In this document: in pieces, positions 50,838-59,632 of the stretch | How positions within the stretch are numbered: position 1 is the first letter of the stretch | Layout: each line of letters begins with the position of its first letter | DNA from: Bacteroidales bacterium | GTDB lineage: Bacteria > Bacteroidota > Bacteroidia > Bacteroidales > UBA932 | DNA length: 64,000 nt | Assembly: GCA_017631875.1 (NCBI GenBank) | Contig: JAGBSL010000006.1 | Span: 9,001-73,000, forward strand | Reading direction: 5' to 3' | Program-made: the position numbers and the translations under genes | The notes under the pieces: generated by a model | Databases searched by the model: none | What the model was told of the DNA's origin: nothing | Seen by the model: only the letters and a program-made list of their open reading frames with translations

Positions 50838-51701
50838 CTATCGGAGGATGAGTTCTGTAGTGCCCAGAAGTGAAGCTGCTGTATATGCCTCGATGGTATA
50901 CACACCCTTGACATATCCTGCGATACCGTTAAGATAGATACCCATCTCGACCTCCGATCCCTGGTAGTCGACCTCACGGGAAGCAGAGCATACCATCGGC
51001 TCGCCATTATACTGGAATGTCTTCTGAGTGTCGTTCACCAAAAGGATTCCATCAGGATCCTTGACTCTGATATACACTGTGACAGGACCTCTTTCGGCAA
51101 GGTCATTCTCGCCAAGACTGAGGGTAGTGAGCAGATAAGTGACCCTGCTGCTTCTGTCGGTAACCTTATCGGAAGCATTATATGCCTCTGTCTTGAGATT
51201 ATAAGCCTTAAGCACTGCACCGGTAGCGACACGGCCGCTAAGGTCTTCCACCTCCCTTGACAGTTCTTCTGTCCTTCTCTTGCTCTCGGCAGCCTGACGG
51301 CGTGCCTCTGCAGCGTCAGCTGTGAGCTTCTGATTGAGCTTGTTGAGCGAGTCGATCTGCACGACATAGTTCCTCATGATGCTTCTGAGGGTACCGAGCT
51401 CCTTCTCGTACTGACGGATCTTGCTGCGGTTTGTTGCCTCTGTCTTCTGCATCTTCTCAATAAGAAGCTGCACCTCGATACGTGAGGAGTCAAGCTGAAG
51501 GTTTATGTCATCATATTCTGACGACAATGTCTCGTAATCATTCTGAAGGGCAATCATCTGGGCAGTGAGATCCTCCTTTTCAAGAGTAAGTTCCTTAACC
51601 AATGATGATTTCTGATACCAGATGTATGCAAGGACGCCACCCAGCACTACGACTGCGGCTATGAGCGCATACATGATCTTTTTTAATGTCTGATCTCCCA
51701 T
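50838..51701 (-). CDS. Membrane-anchored coiled-coil protein, Bacteroidales hypothetical
   Basis: A 287-aa protein with one N-terminal membrane helix (IMYALIAAVVVLGGVLAYIW, residues 9-28). A long coiled coil follows at about 32-160 (LVKELTLEKEDLTAQMIALQ...; EARRQAAESKRRTEELSREVEDL). A beta-rich C-terminal domain (RVTYLLTTLSLGENDLAERGPVTVYIRVKDPDG) ends the protein. Similar proteins are common in Bacteroidales and have no assigned role. It is likely periplasmic and envelope-bound. It is the first gene of the operon with hemW. Confidence 0.8.
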   Translation of the reverse strand: MGDQTLKKIMYALIAAVVVLGGVLAYIWYQKSSLVKELTLEKEDLTAQMIALQNDYETLSSEYDDINLQLDSSRIEVQLLIEKMQKTEATNRSKIRQYEKELGTLRSIMRNYVVQIDSLNKLNQKLTADAAEARRQAAESKRRTEELSREVEDLSGRVATGAVLKAYNLKTEAYNASDKVTDRSSRVTYLLTTLSLGENDLAERGPVTVYIRVKDPDGILLVNDTQKTFQYNGEPMVCSASREVDYQGSEVEMGIYLNGIAGYVKGVYTIEAYTAASLLGTTELILR

Positions 51702-51769
51702 TTTTCTCTAATTTGTGGGCAAAGATAGCAAAATATCCTATTTTTCTTAACTTTGTCAAAGTCAGCGAG

Positions 51770-51804
51770 CAGATTGCCACGTCGCAAGCTCCTCGCAATG
51801 ACGT
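51770..51804. repeat. Short palindromic repeat, CGTCATTGCGAGG family
   Basis: CAGATTGCCACGTCG...CTCGCAATGACGT lies between two divergent genes. It is the same family as 3246-3280 and the two aro insertions. Confidence 0.8.
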
Positions 51805-51839
51805 ATGGATAACAATAACAAAACCAAAAGGACAAAAGC

Positions 51840-52319
51840 ATGAAATATTTTATCAGAGCAGTCAAATACTTCTTCTACTTCGCCTTCCTGACGACAGCGA
51901 TCGTCCTGGTACTCGTGGCCACAGGCATGGCCAGCAGCGACATCAATGAACTTTTCGAAGGCGGATACAACGCCCTGTGGAAAATGGCCATCTTCTTTGC
52001 CATCGTGGGCGCAATCTACCCTAAGCTGGGCTTCATCTCACGCAAGATGTACATTCAGAAGGACAAGGACGAGATCCGTGATGCCGCCGTAGAATACATG
52101 AGCGAGCGTTCATACGGCTTCGAGAGCGAGACTCCCGACAGCATCACATTCCGCTACAGGGGCACCCTCGGAAGACTTACCAGAATGTATGAGGACAGGA
52201 TCGTCCTCACCCGCACCGAAGACGGCTACATCATGGAAGGCCTCCGAAAGGACGTAATGAAGCTTGCTACAGGATTAGAATACCGCCTTAATCCTACTTC
52301 TCCTCATTCAGCATCTTAG
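51840..52319 (+). CDS. Small inner-membrane protein of unknown function
   Basis: A 159-aa protein with two N-terminal membrane helices (YFFYFAFLTTAIVLVLVATGMA, about residues 12-33; MAIFFAIVGAIYPKLGFI, about 47-64). An alpha/beta cytoplasmic domain follows: 'AVEYMSERSYGFESETPDSITFRYRGTLGRLTRMYEDRIVLTRTEDGYIMEG'. Such proteins are widespread in Bacteroidales and unassigned. The gene is preceded by a palindromic repeat and overlaps the convergent DUF3109 gene by 26 nt at the 3' end. Confidence 0.78.
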   Translation: MKYFIRAVKYFFYFAFLTTAIVLVLVATGMASSDINELFEGGYNALWKMAIFFAIVGAIYPKLGFISRKMYIQKDKDEIRDAAVEYMSERSYGFESETPDSITFRYRGTLGRLTRMYEDRIVLTRTEDGYIMEGLRKDVMKLATGLEYRLNPTSPHSAS

Positions 52320-52890
52320 CGGCTTCATCCAGAGCCTGGTAGAAGTCTTCACCGAAATACCTTTCTATAGGTTCGCGTAAAAACTGATATACGCGGACCT
52401 TATCTTTTTTACCCTTTGCAAATGCGTCCTGGCAGATGTGCCAGCGGTGCAGGTTGAGAGCTCTTGTGCCATTGCTGAGCTGGGTGATGCGGATAGGATA
52501 AAGCCAGCATGAGATAGGCTTGCGGAAGTCTCCCTTGCCCTGGAACCAGCAGCGCTCCATAGAGCAGAAGCAGTTTCCGTTCTCATCGAAGAGCGTATAT
52601 GCACACTCCTCACTACCAGGCACAAGCGGAGTCACCATGTCTCCGTCCATATCGATCTCATAGAAGCCCTTTGCCGCTACAGCAGCACGGCCTTCCTCGG
52701 ACATGATGGGCGAGAAGATATGATAGTTCTTCTCAATGGCCTCGGCCTCGCACTCCTCCATCGGAGCACCGCTGTCGCCGATTACACAGCAGCAGCCCTT
52801 GCACTTCTCATAGTCGCATGCAAAATACTCGGTAAGCACTTCCTCTGACACGAGGCAGTCGTCGATCTGGATGATTGTTCCGTGATACAT
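52294..52890 (-). CDS. DUF3109 family cysteine-rich protein
   Basis: A 198-aa cytoplasmic protein with the DUF3109 pattern of clustered Cys: 'YFACDYEKCKGCCCVIGDSGAPME', 'GNCFCSMERCWFQGKGDFRKPISCWLYPIRI' and 'LHRWHICQDA'. The conserved cysteines probably bind a metal or Fe-S cluster, related in pattern to the YkgJ-type CxxCxxC clusters. Function unknown. It lies 1 nt after the M16-like gene and is likely cotranscribed. The 3' end overlaps the convergent gene. Confidence 0.9.
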   Translation of the reverse strand: MYHGTIIQIDDCLVSEEVLTEYFACDYEKCKGCCCVIGDSGAPMEECEAEAIEKNYHIFSPIMSEEGRAAVAAKGFYEIDMDGDMVTPLVPGSEECAYTLFDENGNCFCSMERCWFQGKGDFRKPISCWLYPIRITQLSNGTRALNLHRWHICQDAFAKGKKDKVRVYQFLREPIERYFGEDFYQALDEAAKMLNEEK

Positions 52891-52891
52891 A

Positions 52892-55237
52892 TTATTCCTT
52901 ATTGATTATATATTCTATTTTACTTCCCATTTCCAGAAGATCAAGGATCTTCCTTACATCATTCTCCGTAACGGCGTCAATCTTGGCAGCATAGCCTGTG
53001 GTATAGTCCTTTCCGTCAAGATAACGCATCGCCATCGCCTGCAGCCAGTAGGGCGGCTCCTTCATCTGGACTGCATACTTATGCTTCATATAAGCCTTAC
53101 ATGCAGCGATATAATCAGCCTCCACGTCGCTACCCGACGCTCCGGCAACCGCACGCCTCAACTCTGACAACATATCCTGGGACATGTCTTCGCCACGTAT
53201 CATAAGCATCACGCTGAGCCTGTCCTCCGGATATATCATCCTGGCATGACGAAGCTGCACATCTACCCCGTAAGGTGCGAGAACATCCGACACGATATGC
53301 CTCATGACCATTGATGCCATCTCTGCTGCCATGTAATTCTCCGCCGTCATCGGAAGACGTGCAGAAAGGGCTACCATCATCATATCATATGGCCCGTCGA
53401 CATTGTAGGTCATACTTCCGGACACCGGCTGATACTGCACCACAGTCCTTCTTGAAAAGCCTTCCGTTGTACGGAAACCTCCCACATAAGGCAGGATAGC
53501 CTTCCTGAGGTCAGACTCATCCATATCTCCGACCAGCACAAGGACACCGTCATTCATCTTTGATGACATACGCGCAAACAGGCCTTCAGCCTTTGCGGCA
53601 AAATCCTCTGACACATTGCCTTCAGACTTATAGGGAGAATACTTATAATCCGGACACATCAGGCTATCGACGACAGTCCTCACGTCCGCAGGGGCATATT
53701 TCATACGAAGTTCCTCTGACTCAATGTAATACGCAATATCTTCGTCATTCCTGGAGCGTTCATTCGCCACGGCCAGAAGAGCCTTCATCAGCAAAGGAGC
53801 GTTGCCGTCACGGACCTCTCCGCTAATCATGATATTGGATAGATTCACCTTCTGGTTCATGGTTATACCGGAAAGCAGAAGAGTCCTCTTGAAGTCCCGG
53901 GCAGACATCCCTGAAATGTTGCACAGGTCAAGGTAATCCGACATGAACGCGCCTTCACCCTTGGCAAGGTCCGCCACATCGCCGTATCCTCCATTCATCG
54001 CAAGCATGTAATGGAGCTTTCCACCGGTCGGCATCTTCTTATATATGATCCTGAAACCATTGGAGAACGTCCATACGACACCACCCGAAAGCGGTTCCTT
54101 TTTTGAAGAGCGGAGCTTCACCACCGAGCCGGCAGACGGGAATGCCAATGTGTCCGACGCATTGAAGTATGGCTTCAAGGCATCTGAGCCGACATCCGAA
54201 GGCATATCTATCAGCGCTGAAGCTATGCCCGAGAATATCTGTTCCCTGCTTTGAGCGGAAATTGATTTCGACCTAAGAAAATCAAGTCTCTGAGCCGATG
54301 CCGCAAGAGGCGTATTCATCAGAAAGGCTCTGGTGCACATCTGGACATAAGCGGCATTTGTCCTGTCATAGCCGTATCTCCTTGAGTCCAGTCCACTGAA
54401 ATAAACATCTTCGGCCATTATAAGTTCATTTGCCGAGGCCCCGTATGCATCCACCGACGCGAGAGCCGACCTCAACGCGGCTTCCGCTTCAGTCACAGAT
54501 GTATCCCTTACAGTCACCTCGAACCTGAAAGTTTCGTCAGAGACCATTTCAAGGCTTCCCACGTGTCTGAAAACGACATCTGCCACAGGGATACGGCCCT
54601 CACGCAGAGCCTTCCGCACCCTCGAGCACACTATCGTGCCCATTTCATTGACAGTCTTTTCATACACTGCAGTCTGGACCGTATTCATCAACGACACCGG
54701 TGTGCGGGGAGCCCTCCAATGCGCCACTACGGTAGCAAGCCCCACCGCATCATCAGTCTGCACTTCAAACACCACCTCAGACTGCTTCTGAGACGACAGT
54801 ACCGTTCCAGGCACCGGATTGGATGCAGGAATCATATATGACATATAACGCAGCTTCCTCATCATCTCATCCGCCTTGAGGTCACCACATGCAATGACAG
54901 CAAGCCCCGAAGGAGTTGCAATAGACTCCACTTCGGTCATCAGACGTATGAGAATAGAATCCGTAACTGACTCGTTGGCTGCAGGAACATCACGCAGACT
55001 GATCAGTGTCCTGCCGCTTTCCCTGCACACAAGCGCATAGTCGGCAAAACCCTTCACATATGGATTTTCAGCCACATAACAGTTCAGACCATCAGGCAGA
55101 ACGGCATGGCGCACCGCAGGATCCTCCGGCATGAGCGGAAGATTCTGGGCAAACAGCGATGGCATGATAGTTGAAGATACAAGCACCGCTACTGAAGCCA
55201 ATAACCTGAAAACTTTGTTTTTAATCACTTTTACCAT
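52892..55237 (-). CDS. M16-fold (insulinase-like) protein lacking the zinc motif
   Basis: A 781-aa exported protein. The start at 55237 (MVKVIKNKVFRLLASVAVLVSSTIMPSLFAQ) gives a signal peptide; the ATG at 55291 lies upstream of a TATTTTTG box (55253-55246) and is rejected. The repeated M16 architecture is visible: 'HAVLPDGLNCYVAENPY...' and, in the second half, 'WTFSNGFRIIYKKMPTGGKLHYMLAMNGGYGDVADLAKGEGAFMSDYLDL'. The HxxEH zinc motif is absent in both halves, so peptidase activity is unlikely. It may be a structural half of a heterodimer, as inactive M16 subunits do. It precedes the DUF3109 gene. Confidence 0.85.
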   Translation of the reverse strand: MVKVIKNKVFRLLASVAVLVSSTIMPSLFAQNLPLMPEDPAVRHAVLPDGLNCYVAENPYVKGFADYALVCRESGRTLISLRDVPAANESVTDSILIRLMTEVESIATPSGLAVIACGDLKADEMMRKLRYMSYMIPASNPVPGTVLSSQKQSEVVFEVQTDDAVGLATVVAHWRAPRTPVSLMNTVQTAVYEKTVNEMGTIVCSRVRKALREGRIPVADVVFRHVGSLEMVSDETFRFEVTVRDTSVTEAEAALRSALASVDAYGASANELIMAEDVYFSGLDSRRYGYDRTNAAYVQMCTRAFLMNTPLAASAQRLDFLRSKSISAQSREQIFSGIASALIDMPSDVGSDALKPYFNASDTLAFPSAGSVVKLRSSKKEPLSGGVVWTFSNGFRIIYKKMPTGGKLHYMLAMNGGYGDVADLAKGEGAFMSDYLDLCNISGMSARDFKRTLLLSGITMNQKVNLSNIMISGEVRDGNAPLLMKALLAVANERSRNDEDIAYYIESEELRMKYAPADVRTVVDSLMCPDYKYSPYKSEGNVSEDFAAKAEGLFARMSSKMNDGVLVLVGDMDESDLRKAILPYVGGFRTTEGFSRRTVVQYQPVSGSMTYNVDGPYDMMMVALSARLPMTAENYMAAEMASMVMRHIVSDVLAPYGVDVQLRHARMIYPEDRLSVMLMIRGEDMSQDMLSELRRAVAGASGSDVEADYIAACKAYMKHKYAVQMKEPPYWLQAMAMRYLDGKDYTTGYAAKIDAVTENDVRKILDLLEMGSKIEYIINKE

Positions 55238-55242
55238 ACAGT

Positions 55243-55275
55243 TTGCAAAAATACAACAAAATTTTTCTACTTTTG
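55243..55275 (+). promoter_or_regulatory. Promoter of the TPR gene, overlapping that of the M16-like gene
   Basis: TACTTTTG at 55268-55275 with TTG at 55243-55245 (22-nt spacer, slightly long). On the minus strand TATTTTTG at 55253-55246 serves the divergent gene. Confidence 0.5.
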
Positions 55276-55335
55276 CATGCTTGTGTCCCACAGGACATTA
55301 TCAACGATAAAAGTAAAACAATTTAATATAACACT

Positions 55336-56268
55336 ATGAAGAAGATCTTTATGTTTTTTGCAGCAGTCGCAATGGCTGCAGGTATCGCATCAGCACAGGA
55401 CATCAACTCGGTAACCGAGACTTACAACAACGGCGCCATGGAGCTCGAGATGGGCAACAAGGAGGCAGCACTCGGATACTTCCAGGCAGCTCTCACAGCA
55501 GCTGAGGCTCTTGGCGAGGAGGGAATGCAGATAGCAGACAACTGCAAGAGCACAATACCTGTCCTCATGGAGTCAATCGCTAAGGACTACATCAAGGCCC
55601 AGATGTACGACGCTGCAATCGAGCAGCTCAACAAGACTATCGAGGTCTGCAACACTCTCGGAAACGCAGCTCAGGCTGACGAGTGCAAGACCCTCATCTA
55701 TCAGACACTCATGGCAAAGGGTAACGACCTGATCAATGCAAAGGACTTTGCTGCCGCTATCGAGGTTTACAACCAGATCATGGCCGCTGACCCAACAAAT
55801 GCAATGGCTTCACTCCGCCTCGGAATGGCTTACGGAGCTACTGGCAACACTGAGGCAGCTGAGGCAGCTTACCTCGTTGCAGCTCAGAACGGTCAGGAGA
55901 AGAACGCATACAAGCAGCTCTCAAACCTTTTCGTAAAGAAGGCAGCTGCAGTCCTCAAGACAAAGAACTACGCTGAGGCGATCGAGTTCGCTCTCAAGTC
56001 AAACGAGTACCTTGAGAACGCTACAGCAATGAAGGTTGCAGGTACAGCAGCTTCTGCTCTCCAGAAGAACGAGGACGCTATCGTTTACCTTGAGAAGTAC
56101 CTCGAGCTCTCTCCAAACGCAAAGGATGCAGCTCAGATGAAGTACACTATCGCAGCTACAGCACAGGTTCTCGGCGACAAGGCTAAGGCTAAGGAGTACT
56201 ACCAGCAGATTCTCAGCGACCCTAAGTTCGGTCCTACAGCAAAGCAGATGCTTGAGTCACTCAACTAA
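55336..56268 (+). CDS. Secreted TPR-repeat protein
   Basis: A 310-aa protein with a cleavable signal (MKKIFMFFAAVAMAAGIASAQD). The mature part has about six tetratricopeptide-like helical pairs: 'AMELEMGNKEAALGYFQAAL', 'AKDYIKAQMYDAAIEQLNKTIEV', 'AKGNDLINAKDFAAAIEVYNQIM', 'ASLRLGMAYGATGNTEAAEAAYL', 'LKTKNYAEAIEFALKSNEYL' and 'QKNEDAIVYLEKYLELSP'. It is Ala-rich with strongly biased, host-like codon use that suggests high expression. TPR arrays serve as protein-docking scaffolds in the periplasm. Its stop overlaps the U32 peptidase start (TAATG). Confidence 0.88.
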   Translation: MKKIFMFFAAVAMAAGIASAQDINSVTETYNNGAMELEMGNKEAALGYFQAALTAAEALGEEGMQIADNCKSTIPVLMESIAKDYIKAQMYDAAIEQLNKTIEVCNTLGNAAQADECKTLIYQTLMAKGNDLINAKDFAAAIEVYNQIMAADPTNAMASLRLGMAYGATGNTEAAEAAYLVAAQNGQEKNAYKQLSNLFVKKAAAVLKTKNYAEAIEFALKSNEYLENATAMKVAGTAASALQKNEDAIVYLEKYLELSPNAKDAAQMKYTIAATAQVLGDKAKAKEYYQQILSDPKFGPTAKQMLESLN

Positions 56269-58136
56269 TGAAGAGACAGCTTGAACTGCTTGCTCCGGCA
56301 AGAGATTACCAGATCGGCATCGCAGCAATCGACTGCGGTGCCGATGCTGTGTATATCGCCGGTCCGCAGTTCGGAGCAAGACAGGCAGCGGGAAACGAGA
56401 TAGATGACATCAGAAGACTGTGTGAATATGCCCACAGGTTCGGTGTCAGAATCTTTGTAACGCTGAATACAATCCTGTATGACGACGAGCTGGAAGCCGC
56501 TTACAGGCAGATGCTCGCTGTGCAGGAAGCCGGCGCAGACGCCATCATCGTGCAGGATCTCGCAATCCTCGCGATGTCGGAAAAGGGTATCGGCGATATC
56601 AAAGGAGAGATACGCATCCCTCTCCACGCATCCACACAATGCGCCATCAGAACTCCCGAGCAGGCCCGCTTTCTGGAAAGCCTCGGATTCTCAAGACTTA
56701 TTCTGGAGCGCGAACTTTCACTGGAGCAGATCAAGGCCATCAGGGATGCGGTTTCATGCGAACTTGAATTCTTCGTGCATGGAGCATTGTGCGTATGCTA
56801 CAGCGGCCAATGCTACCTATCGGAGAAGATTGCCGGACGAAGCGCAAACAGAGGTGCCTGCATCCAGGCATGCCGATCGCGCTACGACCTTGTCGACGGC
56901 GCCGGCAAAGTGCTCGTGCGCGACAAGGCATTGCTGTCGCTGAAGGACTATAACCTCAGGGACAGGATCGGCGAGCTGGCCGCAGCCGGCATCACATCAT
57001 TCAAGATCGAAGGTCGTCTTAAGAACGCCTCATACGTAAAAAACGTAGTCAGAGACTACTCCATGGCACTTGACAGCCTCGTTTCAAGGCTATCAGACCA
57101 ATATGAGAGAGGTTCATACGGAACTGTCTTCGGCGGTTTCACTCCTGACACCCGCAAAACATTCAACAGAGGTTATACAGAACTCTACATAGACGGGAAA
57201 AGAGGCAAATGGGCGTGCATGGACGCGGCCAAATCGATGGGAGAAGAGGTGGGAACAGTCGCCTCGCTCAACCATGACAAGTCATCCGTAACCGTAAAGT
57301 TCTCCTCACGGGACATCGTGCTGGCCAACGGTGACGGATTCTCTTTCGTGGCAAAGGACGGTTCTGTAACAGGCTTCCGCGGCGACGTATGCAGCGGAAC
57401 ATCAATCAAGTGCAAGAGTACACCTTCGCTCTATGTCGGAGCAAAAATTTACAGGTCCCTCAACGCAGTGTTTGAGAAGGAACTTGAACGACAGGCCTGC
57501 ACAAGAAGGATCAGTGCAGACGTGACCTTGAGCTTCATTAACGAAGAAGGCTCATGGCAGGTCAAGGCTGTCGCTGTAACTGAAGACGGAAGAAAGTCGG
57601 AAGTCTGCCTCGAAGCCGGAAACCAGACAGCTGACAATCAGGAGCGCATGCTCTCGACCCTGGAGAGCCAGATCGGAAAATCTACAGGCATGTTCACATT
57701 CCGTCTGGACAGCATCGTTCATGACGGCCAGGTTCCATTCATGCCAGCCTCGGCAATCAATGCGGTAAGACGTTTGCTTGCTGAAAATCTTGAGGCAATG
57801 CCTTGCGTCAGCAAGGAACTGCAGAACATCAGGCCATGCACAGAAAACGGCAAGGGACTGCCGCAGAAGGCCGTTTCATACAAGGGTAACGTCTCCAACA
57901 GAATGTCGGCAGCCGTATACAGCTCGGCCGGCGCGGAGTATATCGAAGAGGCATACGAACTCGGCCATCAGGAAGGAGCCGAACTCATGCGCACAAAATA
58001 TTGCATCAGATACGAGCTGGGCATCTGCCCTAAGCATCACGGCGTCAAGGACAGCGGTCCGCTCTTCCTCCTCAACAACGGCCAGAAATTCTCCCTCCAC
58101 TTCGACTGCCGCTCCTGCGAAATGACATTAAATTAA
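56268..58136 (+). CDS. U32-family peptidase / RNA hydroxylation protein homologue
   Basis: A 622-aa cytoplasmic protein. The N-terminal barrel has 'ELLAPARDYQIGIAAIDCGADAVYIAGPQFGAR', 'FGVRIFVTLNTILYDDE', 'GADAIIVQDLAIL', 'PLHASTQCAI' and 'LILERELSLEQI'. The U32 signature follows: 'FFVHGALCVCYSGQCYLSEKIAGRSANRGACIQACR' with four clustered Cys. 'SFKIEGRLKNASYVKNVV' follows, and the long C-terminal part has more Cys (KYCIRYELGICPKHHG). U32 members such as RlhA and TrhP hydroxylate rRNA or tRNA using prephenate-linked chemistry; others are called collagenase-like. Which applies here is not shown. It shares a start/stop overlap with the TPR gene. Confidence 0.9.
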   Translation: MKRQLELLAPARDYQIGIAAIDCGADAVYIAGPQFGARQAAGNEIDDIRRLCEYAHRFGVRIFVTLNTILYDDELEAAYRQMLAVQEAGADAIIVQDLAILAMSEKGIGDIKGEIRIPLHASTQCAIRTPEQARFLESLGFSRLILERELSLEQIKAIRDAVSCELEFFVHGALCVCYSGQCYLSEKIAGRSANRGACIQACRSRYDLVDGAGKVLVRDKALLSLKDYNLRDRIGELAAAGITSFKIEGRLKNASYVKNVVRDYSMALDSLVSRLSDQYERGSYGTVFGGFTPDTRKTFNRGYTELYIDGKRGKWACMDAAKSMGEEVGTVASLNHDKSSVTVKFSSRDIVLANGDGFSFVAKDGSVTGFRGDVCSGTSIKCKSTPSLYVGAKIYRSLNAVFEKELERQACTRRISADVTLSFINEEGSWQVKAVAVTEDGRKSEVCLEAGNQTADNQERMLSTLESQIGKSTGMFTFRLDSIVHDGQVPFMPASAINAVRRLLAENLEAMPCVSKELQNIRPCTENGKGLPQKAVSYKGNVSNRMSAAVYSSAGAEYIEEAYELGHQEGAELMRTKYCIRYELGICPKHHGVKDSGPLFLLNNGQKFSLHFDCRSCEMTLN

Positions 58137-58144
58137 TGTCATCA

Positions 58145-58282
58145 GACAAGAAAACCTTCAGGTTTTCGAAGTCCGGCCCGGGTAGGGCCGAAGTTCCCCC
58201 TGAAAGGGGGATGTCACGAAGTGACAGGGGGTTGAGACAAAACCTTTAGGTTTTCGAAGTCCGGCCCGGGTAGGGCCGAAGG
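58145..58282. repeat. Composite repeat: two copies of a 40-nt hairpin around a third palindrome
   Basis: AAAACCTTCAGGTTTTCGAAG-TCCGGCCCGGGTAGGGCCGAAG (58151-58192) recurs with one change at 58239-58281. Between them TTCCCCCTGAAAGGGGGATGTCACGAAGTGACAGGGGGTTGA (58193-58234) forms two small hairpins. It fills the gap between two convergent genes. Confidence 0.75.
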
Positions 58283-58283
58283 A

Positions 58284-59483
58284 TCAAATTAATTCAAAAG
58301 TCAGATCCACATCACCAAAATGCCCGACCGTGCCGCTAGACGCTTCGAACCATTTGCGACCAAGAGTTCCTCGCCACACGATATCGTCAGAAGAACGGTA
58401 AGGAATCTTGAGTTCTATTCCATAGCTCCTTGACTCGACCCTGACAAGAGCGGTGCAATTCCAGTCCTTTATGGTCCCGCCATCATCTTCGATTATCATG
58501 AAGGCAAATGACTCTACCGAATCCGTCCACTCAGAGAAGACCATGGCATTGAATGGCACAGGAATTCCCATCTGATTTCTTTTTACAACTATGAGAAAGT
58601 CCGTAATGCTCGGAGTGAACAGACGCAGTTCCGCTTCAGTAGTCGCGGTGAAGTCTTCGAAGGCGCCGACCTTCACGAAGAACTCGCTCGCCCCGGCGAA
58701 CCAGGAATCATAATTCCTATTCATTGTGAAGTCTTTAAGTATCAATGACCTGACTGTACCACTTGACTTGGTGTCTTTGCTGACTCCAGGACCGACAATG
58801 ATGCTTCCGCCACCTTCGCCCCAGTCCGGATCTTCCCTTCTGAGCATTTCCAACGTAGTGTAACCCGCATCCGTATTTCTATTAACCACCCACACAGGTA
58901 TTTCCTTCGCAACGTCCTCATCCACAAGCACCTCTTCAATACGGCGGAAGCCTTCACTGTCTTCTGTTATCCTGTATCCTACATTCACTTGAGAATCATC
59001 CTCCGGATCAAATGTAATGATCGGAAGTTCCTCGCCATCCCATGACTCTGAAAAAGGCCAGTAAATCTGCACGTCAGACTCTGCCAGCTTATCCAACCAC
59101 TCGGAAGGATCCTCGATTCCGGAAGCGGCCTTTGTCGCAGCTTGAGACTTCACATAATCAGCAATCATGTCCCTCAACGGCACACCGGAAAGCACCGGAG
59201 CCTTTGACAAAGGCAACCTGTCATCCCCCACTCCTGCACCCGGCGTACCGAAAAGGTCATACATCATATATTCCTCATCATAACCATTCTCAGCAGAAGA
59301 CGACACCGCCCCGAACACCTCACCCATCTGGTCCGTTCCCAAAGGTATATTAGCCAGAACCTGCGCCACCTCCGCGAGAGGCACGGCCGCCAGGTCCGAT
59401 GCATGTTTATCAACATCGTCATCAAGTATTTCACATGAGGAAGCCAACAGGCCTGCGAGGCATAACAGATAAAACTTTTTCAT
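58284..59483 (-). CDS. Lipoprotein of unknown function
   Basis: A 399-aa protein. The start at 59483 gives MKKFYLLCLAGLLASSCEIL with lipobox Cys at 17; ATG 59507 adds an unrelated basic leader. The mature part is acidic and mostly beta (DVQIYWPFSESWDGEELPIITFDPEDDS; EEVLVDEDVAKEIPVWVVNRNTDAG). A later region 'AFMIIEDDGGTIKDWNC' and the tail 'GHFGDVDLTFELI' suggest a C2-like or calcium-binding sandwich, but no known domain can be named. It is monocistronic, convergent with the U32 gene and separated from prmC by a terminator. Confidence 0.8.
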   Translation of the reverse strand: MKKFYLLCLAGLLASSCEILDDDVDKHASDLAAVPLAEVAQVLANIPLGTDQMGEVFGAVSSSAENGYDEEYMMYDLFGTPGAGVGDDRLPLSKAPVLSGVPLRDMIADYVKSQAATKAASGIEDPSEWLDKLAESDVQIYWPFSESWDGEELPIITFDPEDDSQVNVGYRITEDSEGFRRIEEVLVDEDVAKEIPVWVVNRNTDAGYTTLEMLRREDPDWGEGGGSIIVGPGVSKDTKSSGTVRSLILKDFTMNRNYDSWFAGASEFFVKVGAFEDFTATTEAELRLFTPSITDFLIVVKRNQMGIPVPFNAMVFSEWTDSVESFAFMIIEDDGGTIKDWNCTALVRVESRSYGIELKIPYRSSDDIVWRGTLGRKWFEASSGTVGHFGDVDLTFELI

Positions 59484-59554
59484 AGCACGTATATTTAACC
59501 GATGCAAAGTTCCGAAGCATTATCCGTGTAACAAAAAAGTATAAGTTTATCTAC

Positions 59555-59592
59555 AAAAATCGCCCTCAGAACACTCTCTAAGGGCGATTTCT
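59555..59592 (-). terminator. Terminator after prmC
   Basis: AAAATCGCCCT (59556-59566) pairs with AGGGCGATTT (59581-59590). On the minus strand the stem ends in ATTTTTGTAG. It lies about 40 nt past the prmC stop and ends the PBP-ddl-prmC operon. Confidence 0.85.
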
Positions 59593-59632
59593 ATAATAGA
59601 TTTTATCTTATTTTTCCAAAAAATCAGCTAAA

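Noticed and set aside
51686..51949. 87-codon plus-strand frame across the palindromic repeat
   Set aside because: It covers the repeat and the start of the real gene at 51840 in another frame; its peptide (QIATSQAPRND) is just the translated repeat.
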